This document shows positions 51,980 to 63,269 of a stretch of DNA of 64,000 bases, one piece after another. The stretch lies in NCBI GenBank assembly GCA_035578155.1, contig JAPWDM010000009.1, positions 2,516,001 to 2,580,000 of the forward strand. The letters run 5' to 3'. Positions within the stretch are counted from its first letter, which is position 1, and the number at the start of each line of letters is the position of its first letter. The notes below the pieces were generated by a model that did not search any database, was not told where the DNA came from, and was given only the letters and a program-made list of their open reading frames with translations. The position numbers and the translations under genes were made by a program. The stretch is from Brachynemurus nebulosus. Its lineage: Eukaryota; Arthropoda; Insecta; Neuroptera; Myrmeleontidae.

Positions 51980-52245
51980 ATACATATACAAAATTTTTTC
52001 GTATATTGCAAATTTATTCCTTCATGTGAAAAAATTCGAAAAAATATAAATGAAAATACTGTCGTGGAAGCGCTGGAAGATACATGGAAATACAGTGGAT
52101 GCTTTGGAAAACTGGAAAATACGATTGAAAAACCGCAAAAACTGAAATAAAATTTTTTTTAGGTTCAATAAATAAATATAATGTAATTATGAGTTTGGAG
52201 TACTGCAAGGGTCAATGTTAACACCGATATTGTTCCTTATATAAA
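51980..52245 (+). pseudogene. Dead LINE fragment with reverse-transcriptase motif, copy 1
   Basis: The frame at 52197 codes GVLQGSMLTPILFLI, the conserved GxPQGSxLxPxLF block of non-LTR reverse transcriptases, followed at once by a stop. Upstream DNA (TGGATGCTTTGGAAAACTGG) is duplicated at 52527-52762. It is too short and broken to function or to assign to a clade. Confidence 0.65.
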
Positions 52246-52249
52246 AAAC

Positions 52250-52262
52250 ATATACATATATA

Positions 52263-52339
<77 letters not shown>

Positions 52340-52345
52340 ATGTAT
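52250..52345. repeat. (TA)n/(TG)n microsatellite
   Basis: A nearly pure TA run grades into TGTGTGTGTG at its right end. It separates the LINE fragment from the degraded MITE copy at 52340-52525. Confidence 0.9.
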
Positions 52346-52526
52346 TTATTTCTTCAATTAAGTAAGGAAATATTAAATGCGAGGTGAATTTAAATTGAAA
52401 AATAATCATTCTATTAATAATAATATTTGTAATCAGAGGTTTGTTACAGAGGTTTGTTTCATTAATATATAAATGTCAAAACTGTTCAGACATATGATCG
52501 CGTTCCCCGGTATAGGGGCTTTTATT

Positions 52527-52762
52527 GCAAATTTATTCCTTCATGTGAAAAAATTCGAAAAAAAAAATGAAAATATTGTGGTGGAAGCGCTGGAAGAACG
52601 GTGAAAATCACTGGATGCTTTGGAAAACTGGAAAATATAATTTAAAAACCGTAAAAATTGAAATAAAATTGTTTTTAGATTCAATAAATAAATATAAAGC
52701 AATCATAAGTTTGGAATACCGCAAGGATCAGTATTAAGACCGATATTGTTCCTTATATAAAA
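52527..52762 (+). pseudogene. Dead LINE fragment with reverse-transcriptase motif, copy 2
   Basis: The frame at 52713 codes GIPQGSVLRPILFLI then a stop. It is a direct duplicate of 51980-52245 with many substitutions. It preserves the canonical Pro that copy 1 has changed to Leu. Confidence 0.68.
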
Positions 52763-53364
52763 AAAAAAAACAATAATACATATTTAGATATTTTTAGTCC
52801 ATTTTTTGTATTCTAATTGTAGAATATCGAATGAAAATGTAAGGAAAAAAAATGAAACCCAATATCTCATTAATTTTTCTTACAAATTATTAAATTTCTT
52901 AATAACAAAAAAGAGGGTTAATTATCACCCACTAATGATAATTAATTTATAAAAATAATAAATAATAAAACAAAACAAAAACAGATAATGACATGTCTTT
53001 TTTTTCATCTTATTATAGTCTAATGAAGTAATGATGTAGTTGGCTGATGATGATGCTGATGATGAGAGAAAACTAGAATCACATTAACGAAATGATTTTT
53101 ATAAATAACCACAACGTAACCATCAAAAAATAAAAAGGATAAAATATAATAAATTTTGATAAGTTGGTTCAAATGTATTTGTCTGTTGTTAAATATGCAC
53201 ATGTTGTTACGACCTATTAACTAAATACTTCATTAAATAAATTATATTCAACTTAACTATCTACTATTATATTATATTAAAAGTATTTAGTATACTAAAG
53301 ATATTATATGCGTAGACTAGAGCAGAAATTATATAAATGGCAAGTTTTAAAAAGGCACAACTGC

Positions 53365-53540
53365 AGGCCCCGACCTACAATTATTATGAGGGGGCAAACT
53401 TTGCTGTTGGCGCCTTCCCCAAGCAAAAATGACAAATTTAAAATTTTGTGACGAGTAAAAGAAAAACCTTCCAATTTGGCGGCTCCTAAAACCCTCAGAG
53501 GGGCATGTGCCCCCGCGGCCCCCTCCCTAGATCCGGCCCT
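53365..53540. mobile_element. hAT-like MITE, CAGGCCCCGACCTAC termini
   Basis: Left CAGGCCCCGACCTAC; right CTAGATCCGGCCCTG, as in 3451-3629. GC-rich ends enclose an AT-rich centre. The flanks CACAACTG/CTCACCTG are too diverged to claim a duplication. Confidence 0.62.
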
Positions 53541-53639
53541 GCTCACCTGTATATGGTTAATTAAAAGAAAATATATTTAATTTAATAATTTATTTTAAGA
53601 TGTAATACTATTTTCAGTGGTACTAGCAAAATATTAGTA

Positions 53640-53775
53640 ATATACTAATAGGTATTAGTTGGTGTACTACAAGGTTCAATATTAGGGCCTATGCTATTCG
53701 TTAGCTTAGTAACAATTCTTTAGAATGTAGAGTGTCATCTAAAGTTGTTTAAGGCTGTATTCTAGTCTAGGGACG
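53640..53775 (+). pseudogene. Dead LINE fragment with reverse-transcriptase motif, copy 3
   Basis: From 53661 the frame codes GVLQGSILGPMLFV, the same motif as at 52197 and 52713, in different surrounding DNA. No further RT motifs are readable. Confidence 0.6.
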
Positions 53776-53830
53776 TAAATTATGGCCATCTTTTCAGACT
53801 ATTTAAAAAAAAAATTGACTGTCCGCTTTT

Positions 53831-54466
53831 TTAAGGTATCATCACAGTGTGATCGGCCGAAAACTAGTCAATTTTCGCAATTTTTTTTCGGATGTATAGG
53901 ATGAGGGAATGGGGATGAATTTTTTTTTACGATTAATACCGCTATTTAATAATACAAAAATATTTTTTTTATTCATTTTTATTTATTTTTTATAATTATT
54001 ATAATTTTTTAAAAAAAGTGTCATTAAAAAAAGGAGCGAATATTGGAACGAATATTGGAGCTATTTTTTTTTTTTCGAAAAATGAAAAAATGGCGGTTTG
54101 AATAAGAAGTACAAAATTTTTTATAGTTTTCCGTATGGAAAAGTAGGAAGATTTAAAAAAAAAACTCCCATAGGAACATAACGGCTTACCTACAGATTGA
54201 TAATCTATTTGATTTTTTTTCCAAATGAAAACTGCGGCCGCAATCGTGGGCACCAATATCCGTCCTTTTTTAAAGACACTTTTTTCAAAAAATTATAATA
54301 ATTATAAAAAATAAATAAAAATGAATAAAAAAAATATTTTTGTATTGTTAAATAGTGGTATTAATCGTAAAAAAAAATTCATCCCCATTCCCCCATCCTA
54401 TCCAACCGAAAAAAAATCGTGAAAATTGACTATTTTTCGGCCGATCACACTGTGATGCTACCTTAA
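53831..54466. mobile_element. TTAA-flanked fold-back element (GGTATCATCACAGTG family)
   Basis: 636 bp with TTAA at 53831-53834 and 54463-54466. The inverted arms are ~190 bp, from GGTATCATCACAGTGTGATC to AAAAAGTGTC and back (GACAC...GATCACACTGTGATGCTACC). The unique centre is about 250 bp. No transposase. A solo arm is at 44680-44860. Confidence 0.85.
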
Positions 54467-54609
54467 ATAGTTTGTTTATTGATGTTTTGAGAATGAACAA
54501 AAAAAACTTGTTTTTGAAAAAAATTTTAAAATGTTATTTGCTGTGAGATCTTGTCGTAAAAAAGGAGATGAGCTGGTCAACATGACTGGAGCCCTATCGT
54601 ACCACAGAA

Positions 54610-54803
54610 CAGTGATTCTTAAAGTGGGGGTTACGACCTCCACGGGGTTCGCAGAAATTATTTGACGGGGTGGCAAAAACAATTGATTACAGATTACATA
54701 CCCATTTTCTACACATTTCCTGCGCATTTTTCCATATTTTGGGGATCTTTTGAAATTCTTAAGTGCAAAGGGGGGTCGTGGACCAAAAAGTTTGAAAACC
54801 ATT
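54610..54803. mobile_element. hAT-like MITE, CAGTGATTCTTAAAG termini
   Basis: 194 bp. Left CAGTGATTCTTAAAGTGG; right complement CAATGGTTTTCAAACTTTTT. This is the widespread animal hAT terminus type (CAGTGGTTCTCAAA). Subterminal GGGGGTTACGACC and GGGGGGTCGTGG are inverted. Flanks CCACAGAA and CCATAGAG match at 6 of 8. Confidence 0.8.
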
Positions 54804-55023
54804 GCCATAGAGAAAATCTGTTGAAGGTTTATTATAAAATTTGAAGGCAATCGATTGAATAGAACTCCAGATTTGATATTGATCACGTCGAAAAAAGTAG
54901 TTAGGAGAAAAGCACGTTTAAAGTTTCGAGTAAAATTTCAGATAGTCGCAACAATCTAAGACTACGTTGTTTGAAAATTGAAAGTAAACTGCATACTGAA
55001 CTAAAATTACTATAAACATAATA

Positions 55024-55557
55024 CCGTAGAGCACCAGCTTTGTCAAGAAAAAGTAGTCTCCAAAAGTGGTGCTTGACAAAAGTGATGCTTTTTAATCAGG
55101 GGCGATTCACAAATATCGTAAGATTATGTTTTGAATTAAAATTATGTTTTTTAAATATTAATAAAAGACAAAAAGAAGTGAAGAATTAAAAATTATTTAT
55201 CTCAGAAAATATTTTTTCATTTGTCGTTTTATTAATTTGCTTAGAAATAATTTTGTTTACATTTTACGTATGATGAAAACCGCCACAGAAAAGAATACAT
55301 ATATGTAGATAAACATTCTATGTACAATAATTAAAATCTACAGTCCCACGCTTTGAGGTCTGTTGTTGTTTGTCACTACTATTAGCGGTATATTTATTTG
55401 TTTCTTTTGATAAAATCATGCGTCATGGTCTATTGCACGTGGATTTAATATTTATGTACTTGACATTCTTGATGCAACTTTCCAAAAATAGTGCTGACTA
55501 ATTTGATGCTCTCAAAAAATTTCCAAAACTGATGTTTCTATTATCGGTGCTATACTG
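55024..55557. mobile_element. TA-flanked pogo-like MITE (GAGCACC/GGTGCT ends)
   Basis: Left CCGTAGAGCACCAGC after TA; right complement CAGTATAGCACCGATAA before TA. GATGCT/AGCATC-type motifs recur near both ends (GTGGTGCTTGACAAAAGTG; TTTGATGCTCTC). The termini are diverged. Confidence 0.55.
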
Positions 55558-56992
55558 TATATTTATATCTATGCAACAGATATAATAGTACTGACTGGGC
55601 ATAGACTACACGATCGTGGCATAGACTATCGTCGAGTTTACTCTAGCTGATCTAAAACAATCTCTATGGTGTAAATATAAAACAGATTTTAATTCATTTT
55701 AGTTATTTTAAAACAAATTATGTGTGTTATCGTGAGGTGGCGAATAACAGGAAATTTTGCCAAACTAATTTACAATCAAGCAGTGAATTATTTAACAAAT
55801 TTATTTACAAACTTAATTTATTAATATACACACATAGGTAGAAAAGTCGACAGAACTTATTAATTTTTATAAACAATACACGCCAAAACAAAATATTTAC
55901 GTCACATAAATCGCGTCAAATGAATATTGGATTTGAATATAAGTGGTTATTATATTTTTGTTACGGACTGTATGTGAGGACAGTGACAGCATAGAGAGAA
56001 AACTACTAAATCTTTTTTTTTTTTTTTTAAATATAAATTGATTTAGAAATCGTAGGAGCGTTTAATTAAAAAAAATACTTTCCAAATTTTAAAATTTATT
56101 TTTTTGTCGTATTCTTTAATGTTGATTTATTAAATTTTCTGAAAAATTACTTATTTTACAGTATGAATCAAGATATTTTTTCATTAGGTACATTCATTAA
56201 TTTGTTTTCAAAAAGTTGATCATGCGTGAATGTAAAATTTAATGTGTTATTGAGGTGAATTCTATATATTCGAAAGATTATTTAGAGATATTTCCGGGAA
56301 ATTCTATTTTTTATAGAAGGTCATTAGAATGATATAGGTTACATTTGAATGTGAAAATCACGAAATTTGAGTTGTACTAAGTGTTAAATTTTTTTTATTT
56401 TAAAAAAAATTACCAAAGAAAAGCCGTGACCGTGAACAGTAAAGCTTCCTCAGTCGAGTCCAGATTTTCGCGTCAGCTTTGATATTTTTAAGATATCTAA
56501 ATGTGATTGAAGTATGTTTTTAATGTTTGGAAATTAGAAAAATTTTTGGAATAATATTGGTGGTGGTGAGGGTTAAATACTGAAACTCAAAAAAGGTACC
56601 TCCTGCCATCCTGGATACTAACTCAATCCATATACAAAATTTCAGCCCTCTAGGTTTATTTGGGGGGTCTGTAGATATGTCCGAAAACACGTCATGGATA
56701 AAAATTGTTCCCAATAAATGAAATTTTGCAGTGAGATAATATATTTCGATAACTATTAGAAAATATGCTTCAAAAATTCAGGTCCAAATCATTAAGGAAA
56801 ATGCTAGAAAATGGATGAAATTTTCGTTTTTTGTAAGTAACGCCAAAAATAATTCCATAAGTAGGTATTCTTTCGTGCGAGATCTAGTTCGAAAGATCTT
56901 TTAAAATAACGTAAATTCCCAAAATCGCTTTTCATTTTTAAACTTCGTTTGTGAAATATTGAACTTCAAAGTTTATGTGTTTTTGATACTTC

Positions 56993-57841
56993 TTAAGGGC
57001 AGGGTAAGGTATTAAAATAATTTTTTTGCATCAAGGATATTGTCTCAAAATTTCAAGTTGATTGGAGCAAAATTGACGAAGTTATAAGCATTTTTGTTGT
57101 TACCTGGCAGATATTTCGCTCTCTATATATATCTCTCTCTCAGTTATATTATAGAAATTTCAATGGAAGTACTAACATGTTTATACCTGTACTGTATATT
57201 TTGTCAGTGTAGGGTACAATATTTAGTTTAGCAGTAAGTATTCTATATCAGTTTTATTCAAGAATTTTTAAGTGTTCAAAACTTTAAAGCGTTTTCCCCA
57301 CAGCTCACGTTTTCAAAGTCGGTGCCTTTCTTAACTTCAAAACTACAGCACCGATCCATTTGAAATTTTGAACACTATTTCTGTACATAATTTACGAGGT
57401 AACGCTGCAGAGATTTTTTTTCAAATTTGTTAATAATTTTTATTTTACAATAACAAATTAGCCAATTTTTTTCGCAAAAATCGTGTTTTTTCCGTTCTAA
57501 GTGTTCCAAAAAAGTGAAAAATTGAAATTTCGAAAAACCCTCCTTGTGTTACCTGAGGAAAACTATTATCTAACGAATGAACTTTAATTTTTTTTATTTC
57601 GGATGATCCAGCACCAAGTTATGAGGGGCACCGCAATTCTACTTTTTTCCGAGACACGTTCGAATAATTGCTGCCATTACTGTATTTTTTAATATTTCTT
57701 CGTGAAAATTTTATACAATATTCTTCGATTGTTATACTTTAATGTACCACTGGTTTTAGTAAAGAGATTTTAACTGTGTCGTCACAAAAAAATAACAAAA
57801 ACATGCCTTTTTTGTACGAATTAACCTTACCCTCTTCTTAA
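56993..57841. mobile_element. TTAA-flanked element (GGGTAAGGT ends)
   Basis: 849 bp with TTAA at 56993-56996 and 57838-57841. Left TTAAGGGCAGGGTAAGGT; right complement TTAAGAAGAGGGTAAGGT. An AAAAAAGGCATG-type motif lies near the right end. The interior has no coding capacity. This is the fourth family in the window bounded by TTAA. Confidence 0.7.
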
Positions 57842-58734
57842 GTAACACATGCGCAAGTAATATTTGTAGAATATACCTAATTATCTATTTTTATAAGGCA
57901 ATAAAAAATCTTAGCCACTGTTCAACATGCATTTGGTAGAGTTTTTTGAAACATCTTGTATATTTTGGTTTCAACACTTTTTTTTCTATAGGCATAACTA
58001 CATACAAGATGTTAATAAAACCACGGATTCACTCCTCGCATGCCTCGCAAACACGACGAACGCTCGAAGACGCTATCTTACTAAGTATACTCTTTATTAC
58101 ACGATATTTTAACACATCACAAATTGGCCATTAACGTCGCTATTTTTAGCTATTTATGGGCGGTCCAGCCACATTTCAATCCACGCTTCAACTAATTGTA
58201 ATTTGTCTCACAGTAACGTAAACGCTACGACAGCTATGATAATTATATCATTAAAATTTTCACTGACAACACAAAAAAAGATTGAAATAAAAAATAGAAA
58301 CATCAAACGAATTTTTGTTTGTTTTAAATTTAAAATAAACTGTTCTATTATCGAACAAATGACACACGTACCTATGTTCATGTTATTCTTTTGTTTGTTG
58401 ATTTAAAAATTTAAATTCGATGTTCGATTCGACGCACGGTTAAATTGAAACAATGTTAAACAGTTGAATAATTTCAATGCAATCAACATACTTAGTTGAT
58501 GGTTAAATTAAAATCATTAAATGCTTTAATTATTTTACATTCATTGAATTTTATTGGTGTTTTAATTGTCTGTGGGTTATTTTAGACTCTGTATTTTGTA
58601 TTGAACAATGATATGTAGTTTCACCATCAAAAATTTTTAATTGTGTAACGGTTTATTAGTAATGTCGAACTAATGAGTATATTTGTTGCTAATTAAACCA
58701 TTAAAATTATTTTAGTTAACCTTTTTATAACGCG

Positions 58735-59000
58735 ATTAATTCGTATCGTGTTATACGGGTACCGTGTTGTAAGAAATTCACAAATAATTTTTTATATTTA
58801 CCACGGATATGACTAAAATTTTTTATACTGTGTTATAAAAGACATTATACGTACCGTTTTCTATCAAAACCGTGTTATAAAAAACAAAAGACTGGAAATA
58901 TAATATGTTCAAGGTTGTGGTAACTACAAGAGCGTTGTTAGATGATTTTCATCCAACACGCATGCGTTCTACGCAAACCGTGTTATAAAAGTAGTAGTGT
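58735..59000. repeat. Cluster of CCGTGTTATAAAA motifs
   Basis: CGTGTTATA or close variants occur at least five times (about 58748, 58762, 58828, 58868, 58978). This is probably the remnant of a Tigger-type element with repeated binding sites; clear termini were not found. Confidence 0.4.
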
Positions 59001-59068
59001 TATCGGAGAGCTGTTACCACTTTTTACTGGGCAAATCAATAATAATCATAGAATAATCTGGTATTTAC

Positions 59069-59160
59069 CATTACTCTATATCAACTAGTTTCCGAGAAAA
59101 ACGTACTTTTGTAAATGGAAATTCGCTATGTTATCCAGGATACTGCGACAGGGGTATTTT
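59069..59160 (+). repeat. Tail fragment of the TTAA/(TA)n family
   Basis: It contains CTAGTTTCCGAGAAAAACGT and GGATACTGCGACAGGGGTAT. The direct string TTACTGGGCAAATCAATAAT flanks this segment on both sides (59034 and 59392), suggesting a local duplication around it. Confidence 0.7.
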
Positions 59161-59390
59161 ATATGTAGGCTTGATCTGTCTTATCTGTGTTCTACCATCA
59201 CCAGACACCCACATATACATGTAATACATGTATCATAATTATGTGATCGTATATACACAATCTATACATATTGTGTCGAATATGTACTTAGACTGTGAGT
59301 AACTTAAGACTTTATACGAGAAAACGATCACAGTCTAAGTCACATAGTTTTTGTCGTAAACTAGTTGACATAGAAAACCGTTTACTGGGC

Positions 59391-60704
59391 AAATCAATAA
59401 TAATCATAGAATAATCTTACACTCTCGAAACGATTTCTCTGTTCAATGTTTAAAAATTTGATTAAAGATGATTAAAAATTTTTTGATTCAAAGAAATATT
59501 TTTTTGACTATTGAAAAAGAATTCAAGAAAATGTTTCTTTACATCAAAAAAAAAAAAAATTTTTTTTTAATTTTTTGGATTAAAAAAGGAATATTTTTTT
59601 GACTGCTGAAAAAAAATTTTAAGTTAATATTTCTTTGAATCAAAAAAGAATTTTGTTTTTGATTTAAAGAAATATTTTTTTGATTTAAAGAAAAAAATCA
59701 AATATATTTTTAATCTTTGATTTTGTTTTCTTGAATCAAAGAAACATTTTTTAACCTTTTTTCAGTAGTCCAAGAAACATTTCTTGGAACAAAAAAATAT
59801 TTCTTTGATTCAAAAAAAAAAAGTCAAAGAATTTTTCATCTTTGAACAGAGAAATCCTTGTGAAACTGTAACTCAACTAGAAGCTAATTTTCATGGTGGC
59901 AGTGCTGGAAATAATACTCATTTAAAACGTTTTGAAACCAGAGTAATAAATTTAATAGAGTTGAAACATTAAATTAAGTTCAGATCATTAAAATACGGTA
60001 AAAAAATAATTCGTTTAAGAAAAAGAATACGACACTCTAATGTTTACTGAGCAAATCGATAGTAATCATAGAATAATCTTACACTCTCGAAACGATTTCT
60101 CTGTTCAATGTTTAAAAATTTCTTTAATTTTTTTTTAATCAAAAAAATTATTTTTTTAATTCAAAGAAAATTTTTTTTGATTCCTATTGAAAAAAATTCA
60201 AAAAAGTATTTCTTTTAATCAAAAAAATTATTATTTTTATTTTTTTGGATTTAAAGAAATATTTCTTTAGCTATTGAAAAAAATGTCAAGGAAAAATTTT
60301 TCTGAACCAAAAAAATATTTTTTTTGATCCAAGAAATATTTGTTTGATTCAAAGAAATTTTTCGTTAGGTATTAATTTTATTTTCTTTGAATATAAAAGT
60401 ATTTTTTTGAAATAAAGAAATATTTTTTGACATTTTTTCAGTAGTCAAGAAACATTTCTTTGAAACAAGAAAATATTTTCTTTGATATAAAGAAAAAAAA
60501 TTTTCATCTTTGAACAAAGTAATCATTTTGACAGTATAACCCTATTTCAACTGGAAGCCAATTTTAATGGTGGCAGTGCCGGAAATACTACTCAGTTAAA
60601 ACGTTTTGAAATCAGAGTAATAAATTTAATAGAGTTAAAACATTAAATTAAGTTCAAATCATTAAAATACTGTAAAAAAATAACTCGTTTAAAAAAAAGA
60701 ATAC
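59391..60704. repeat. Two ~652-bp tandem fold-back units rich in TTTGATTCAAAGAAA
   Basis: TTTACTG(G/A)GCAAATC starts each unit (59391, 60043). Each unit opens with GATTTCTCTGTTCAA (59432) and about 410 bp later has its inverse TTGAACAGAGAAATC (59842; diverged in unit 2 near 60507). The interior is variants of TTGATTCAAAGAAATATTTT on both strands. Each then ends with a shared non-repetitive ~150 bp (GGTGGCAGTGCYGGAAAT; TAATAGAGTTRAAACATTAA). The short frame there is not convincing as a gene. Confidence 0.7.
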
Positions 60705-60800
60705 AATTAATTTGTTTTGATACATTTAATATACACAATACCTTACGAAAAAAACACTAAACGGAATGCGACTATAACAAATGAGCGTGAGTTGCGCGAC

Positions 60801-60839
60801 GGGGTGGGGGGGGCATAAGGGTGAGCAGGGGAGGGGGGG
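60801..60839 (+). promoter_or_regulatory. G-rich tract, potential G-quadruplex, upstream of the transcription-factor exon
   Basis: At least four G-runs of three or more (GGGG, GGGGGGGG, GGG, GGGG, GGGGGGG) lie within 39 bases in otherwise AT-rich DNA, about 400 bp upstream of the ATG at 61242. The pattern fits the G4 rule. A regulatory role is inference. Confidence 0.45.
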
Positions 60840-60984
60840 CAACATAATAATCGTCCAAATCAGCACAGTAGCAAAACACTGGCCATAATATAGTAATAAT
60901 TGATAATGATCAAGAAGCATAATAAAATAATAAACCACTTAAAGTTTGATTGAAATGGTTGTCAGCGCCAAACAAATTACCGAC

Positions 60985-61180
60985 ACATCGATTGGCCAAC
61001 GCGGCACCAATCACACGCCGCAACGAGGGCCGACATTAAACAAACTCCACCCGTTCAAAACGTACACTTTTCATTCAGTGCTCTATGTCCTGAAACGACA
61101 TCAGTGTCTTGAACGACTTGCTTGCAAGCAAAAGCCAGCCATATAAAGTGGTCCAAAAAAAAAAAATGTTACGAAACAGT
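60985..61180 (+). promoter_or_regulatory. Candidate promoter of the transcription-factor gene
   Basis: CCAAT-box sequences ATTGGCCAAC (60990) and ACCAATCAC (61005), an initiator-like TTCAGTG at 61074, and an alternative TATAAAG at 61142 with CAGTTTT about 36 bases downstream. The local GC content is raised. No experimental start site is available. Confidence 0.35.
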
Positions 61181-61241
61181 TTTGGTGGTTAATAGTTTTG
61201 GTGTAAAATTTTATTGTGCATAATTGTGGTTATGTGTGACA

Positions 61242-61923
61242 ATGGCTTCTGATTACAGTAAAACCATGCAATCCGCCACAATCACTGCAACCACCGATCC
61301 GACATCAACAATTCAACAAAAAGTGATACCAAAACCATTCTCAATTGAAGCGATAATATCAAAAGACAATACCACAAGCGTGGACGATAGTGATAAAAAG
61401 GACAATTGCCCGCCATTTTTAAATAATCATTTTTTAACGTCGTTAAATAATAGTGTTGAGAAAAGTGGTTCAAATTTTTATGCGATACAACAAGCGGCTC
61501 TGCAACACTTCTATCATCCGGCAACATGGATCAGTGCCGCAGCGCTAGGACACTATAATCGGGCCATGTTGGCCGAACAGGCCGGATTACCATCCGGATT
61601 GTATTTAGATCCGGCAACGGTTCAGTCAATGGGTAATGTTGGCGGTTTAATGCAACAATCGGTCACCAATATGGCATCCCTGGCGGGGATTAATAATGGT
61701 GACAAGATGAGTGTACAGGCGAAACAGGAATTGGATACGTGTAATTTTTCGGGTGTTTTAGACGGGAATGATGGAACGTTAGATGTGGAGAATAATGAGA
61801 CGCAACGGGGTGACGACGGTGATTTGTTGAGTGATGAGGATTCAATGGGTGGTAGTGATGATAGACAAAGTTGTAGTTTATCACCCGCGGGCACTGTACA
61901 GGATTTGTCGGGGAAAAATAATC
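61242..61923 (+). CDS. First coding exon of a probable transcription factor with an eh1-like motif (gene continues right)
   Basis: The ATG at 61242 sits in a good context (GACAATGGC). 227 codons plus one base lead to a consensus donor GTAAGT at 61924 (phase 1). Residues 33-40 FSIEAIIS match the eh1 pattern (Groucho-binding repressor motif) found near the N-terminus of many homeodomain, T-box and forkhead proteins. The middle has a hydrophobic/Ala-rich stretch (YHPATWISAAALGHYNRAML). The end is acidic and Ser-rich (DDGDLLSDEDSMGGSDDR) and then turns basic (SGKNNR), as often just before a homeodomain. The DNA-binding exon would lie beyond the window, so the class is inferred and I give no name. 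An overlapping six-codon upstream ORF starts at 61232. Confidence 0.6.
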
Positions 61924-62130
61924 GTAAGTACCAGCTGAGATTTTCAATAATTCAAAATTAAATTAACACCTGAAGAAAATTTTTTGAAGTTCTAAATTGT
62001 TAAAATCCTTTCGTTTGAAAGATATTACAATTTCAGTTTCTATATATGATACAGTTCCTTTTACTTATAGTCAGTCTAATTGCTTCTAGGAGCATCTAAA
62101 AATTTCATTTAATCGTGTAAAATAGTATAT

Positions 62131-62261
62131 TGTACAATAAGTGGGAAAAGAGGCTTATTTCTCACGAATATGAGTTTGTTGCGCAAGCCCGCAGGGCGAG
62201 TGCAACAATTCGTATGAGTGACAGACAAATAAGCTTTTCCCACGCATTTTACACTATACTT
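62131..62261. mobile_element. Hairpin element with GC-rich apex, sister of 26874
   Basis: Outer ends AGTATATTGTACAATAAGTG and (inverse) ACGCATTTTACACTATACT. The arm contains GGGAAAAG...GCTTATTT. The apex has CGCAAGCCCGCAGGGCGAGTG. It shares its left-end text with 26874-27006 but not the apex. Confidence 0.62.
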
Positions 62262-62692
62262 TTTCTACGAGCACATTTTTTTTCGTAAAATTTAACATAC
62301 CTAAATAATTAAAATGAAATTTAAATAAGTAAAAATTTTTAAAATTTATAATGTCAGTGGTAAGATGTTCAAATTTTTGCAAAAGCATACTTTGAAACTA
62401 TGGAAACAATAATAAATAATCAACATACATATATGTATATTTTTAGTATTACTATATATTATATATTAAACTAACGGAACAGCCTACTTTTTTATTATAT
62501 TAAGGCGTGGGAAATAATTTCGCACTGTATTTCCGTACAGTGTGAGCAATCGTTAATTTTTACATATAGTTAGCCGTGCACAAAATGTTACTTTTAATAG
62601 TAGGAGTAGAAAAACATCTTTTTAAAATCATTTTTATTTAAGCTGACTTTCCACTAAACGGACTAAGCAGAAATTAAACAGAAACTTAGTTA

Positions 62693-63269
62693 CAGTGTAA
62701 ACTCTATATAACGAACTTCTATTTAACGAAAAACTCCTTAAAACGTAGAAATTGCAAAGGTTTGTTTGGTTTACAAGTTTACATTATCATTCGTATATTG
62801 AAACACTCTTTATAACGTAATAGCCACTCTCAATAGCGAAAAATATGTCATTTCTTAAGCCAAAAAAATTTTATTTCACTGACTTTCAAACAAAATAGTG
62901 ATACAGAGTCGTAAATATTTCATACGCACAAAGGGATTCTTAGAAATCCGTTTATTTGTTTGTTGTAATTGCCTAGCACATGTTTTTGCCTACTGTACTT
63001 CCGTACTACTGTCTTATTGCTGTCTTTACGTTATCATATTCTTAGTTGCTTTCAAACTTTTTAACTGTAAACATGGCGAGTAAAAAAAAGAGTTTGTGTA
63101 TTGACGAAAAAGTATCATTTAATTCAGTCAAAATTAAAACCACTTACTAAATTCGTAAGTTGTATTCGTAAAATTATATTGTTTTCTTTTACTCTCCATA
63201 TAATGAAAACTCTTTATAACGTAATAAAATACCCGGTCCCTTCAATTTCGTTATACGGAGTTTCCACTG
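62693..63269. mobile_element. Tigger/pogo-like element with a transposase N-terminus relic
   Basis: 577 bp between TA (62691-62692 and 63270-63271). Left CAGTGTAAACTCTATATAAC; right complement CAGTGGAAACTCCGTATAAC. TATAACGAA-type motifs recur near both ends. The ATG at 63073 opens MASKKKSLCIDEKVSF, like the start of Tigger/pogo transposases (basic, then a helix-turn-helix), then breaks at a stop. It lies in the intron of the transcription-factor gene. Confidence 0.82.

Noticed and set aside
54842..55015. Possible LINE endonuclease fragment (a TPDLILITS-like string)
   Set aside because: Only one short resemblance and no second motif; could be chance.
61224..61241. Transcription-factor start upstream at 61224
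   Set aside because: The codon there is TTG; the first in-frame ATG is 61242 in a good context.
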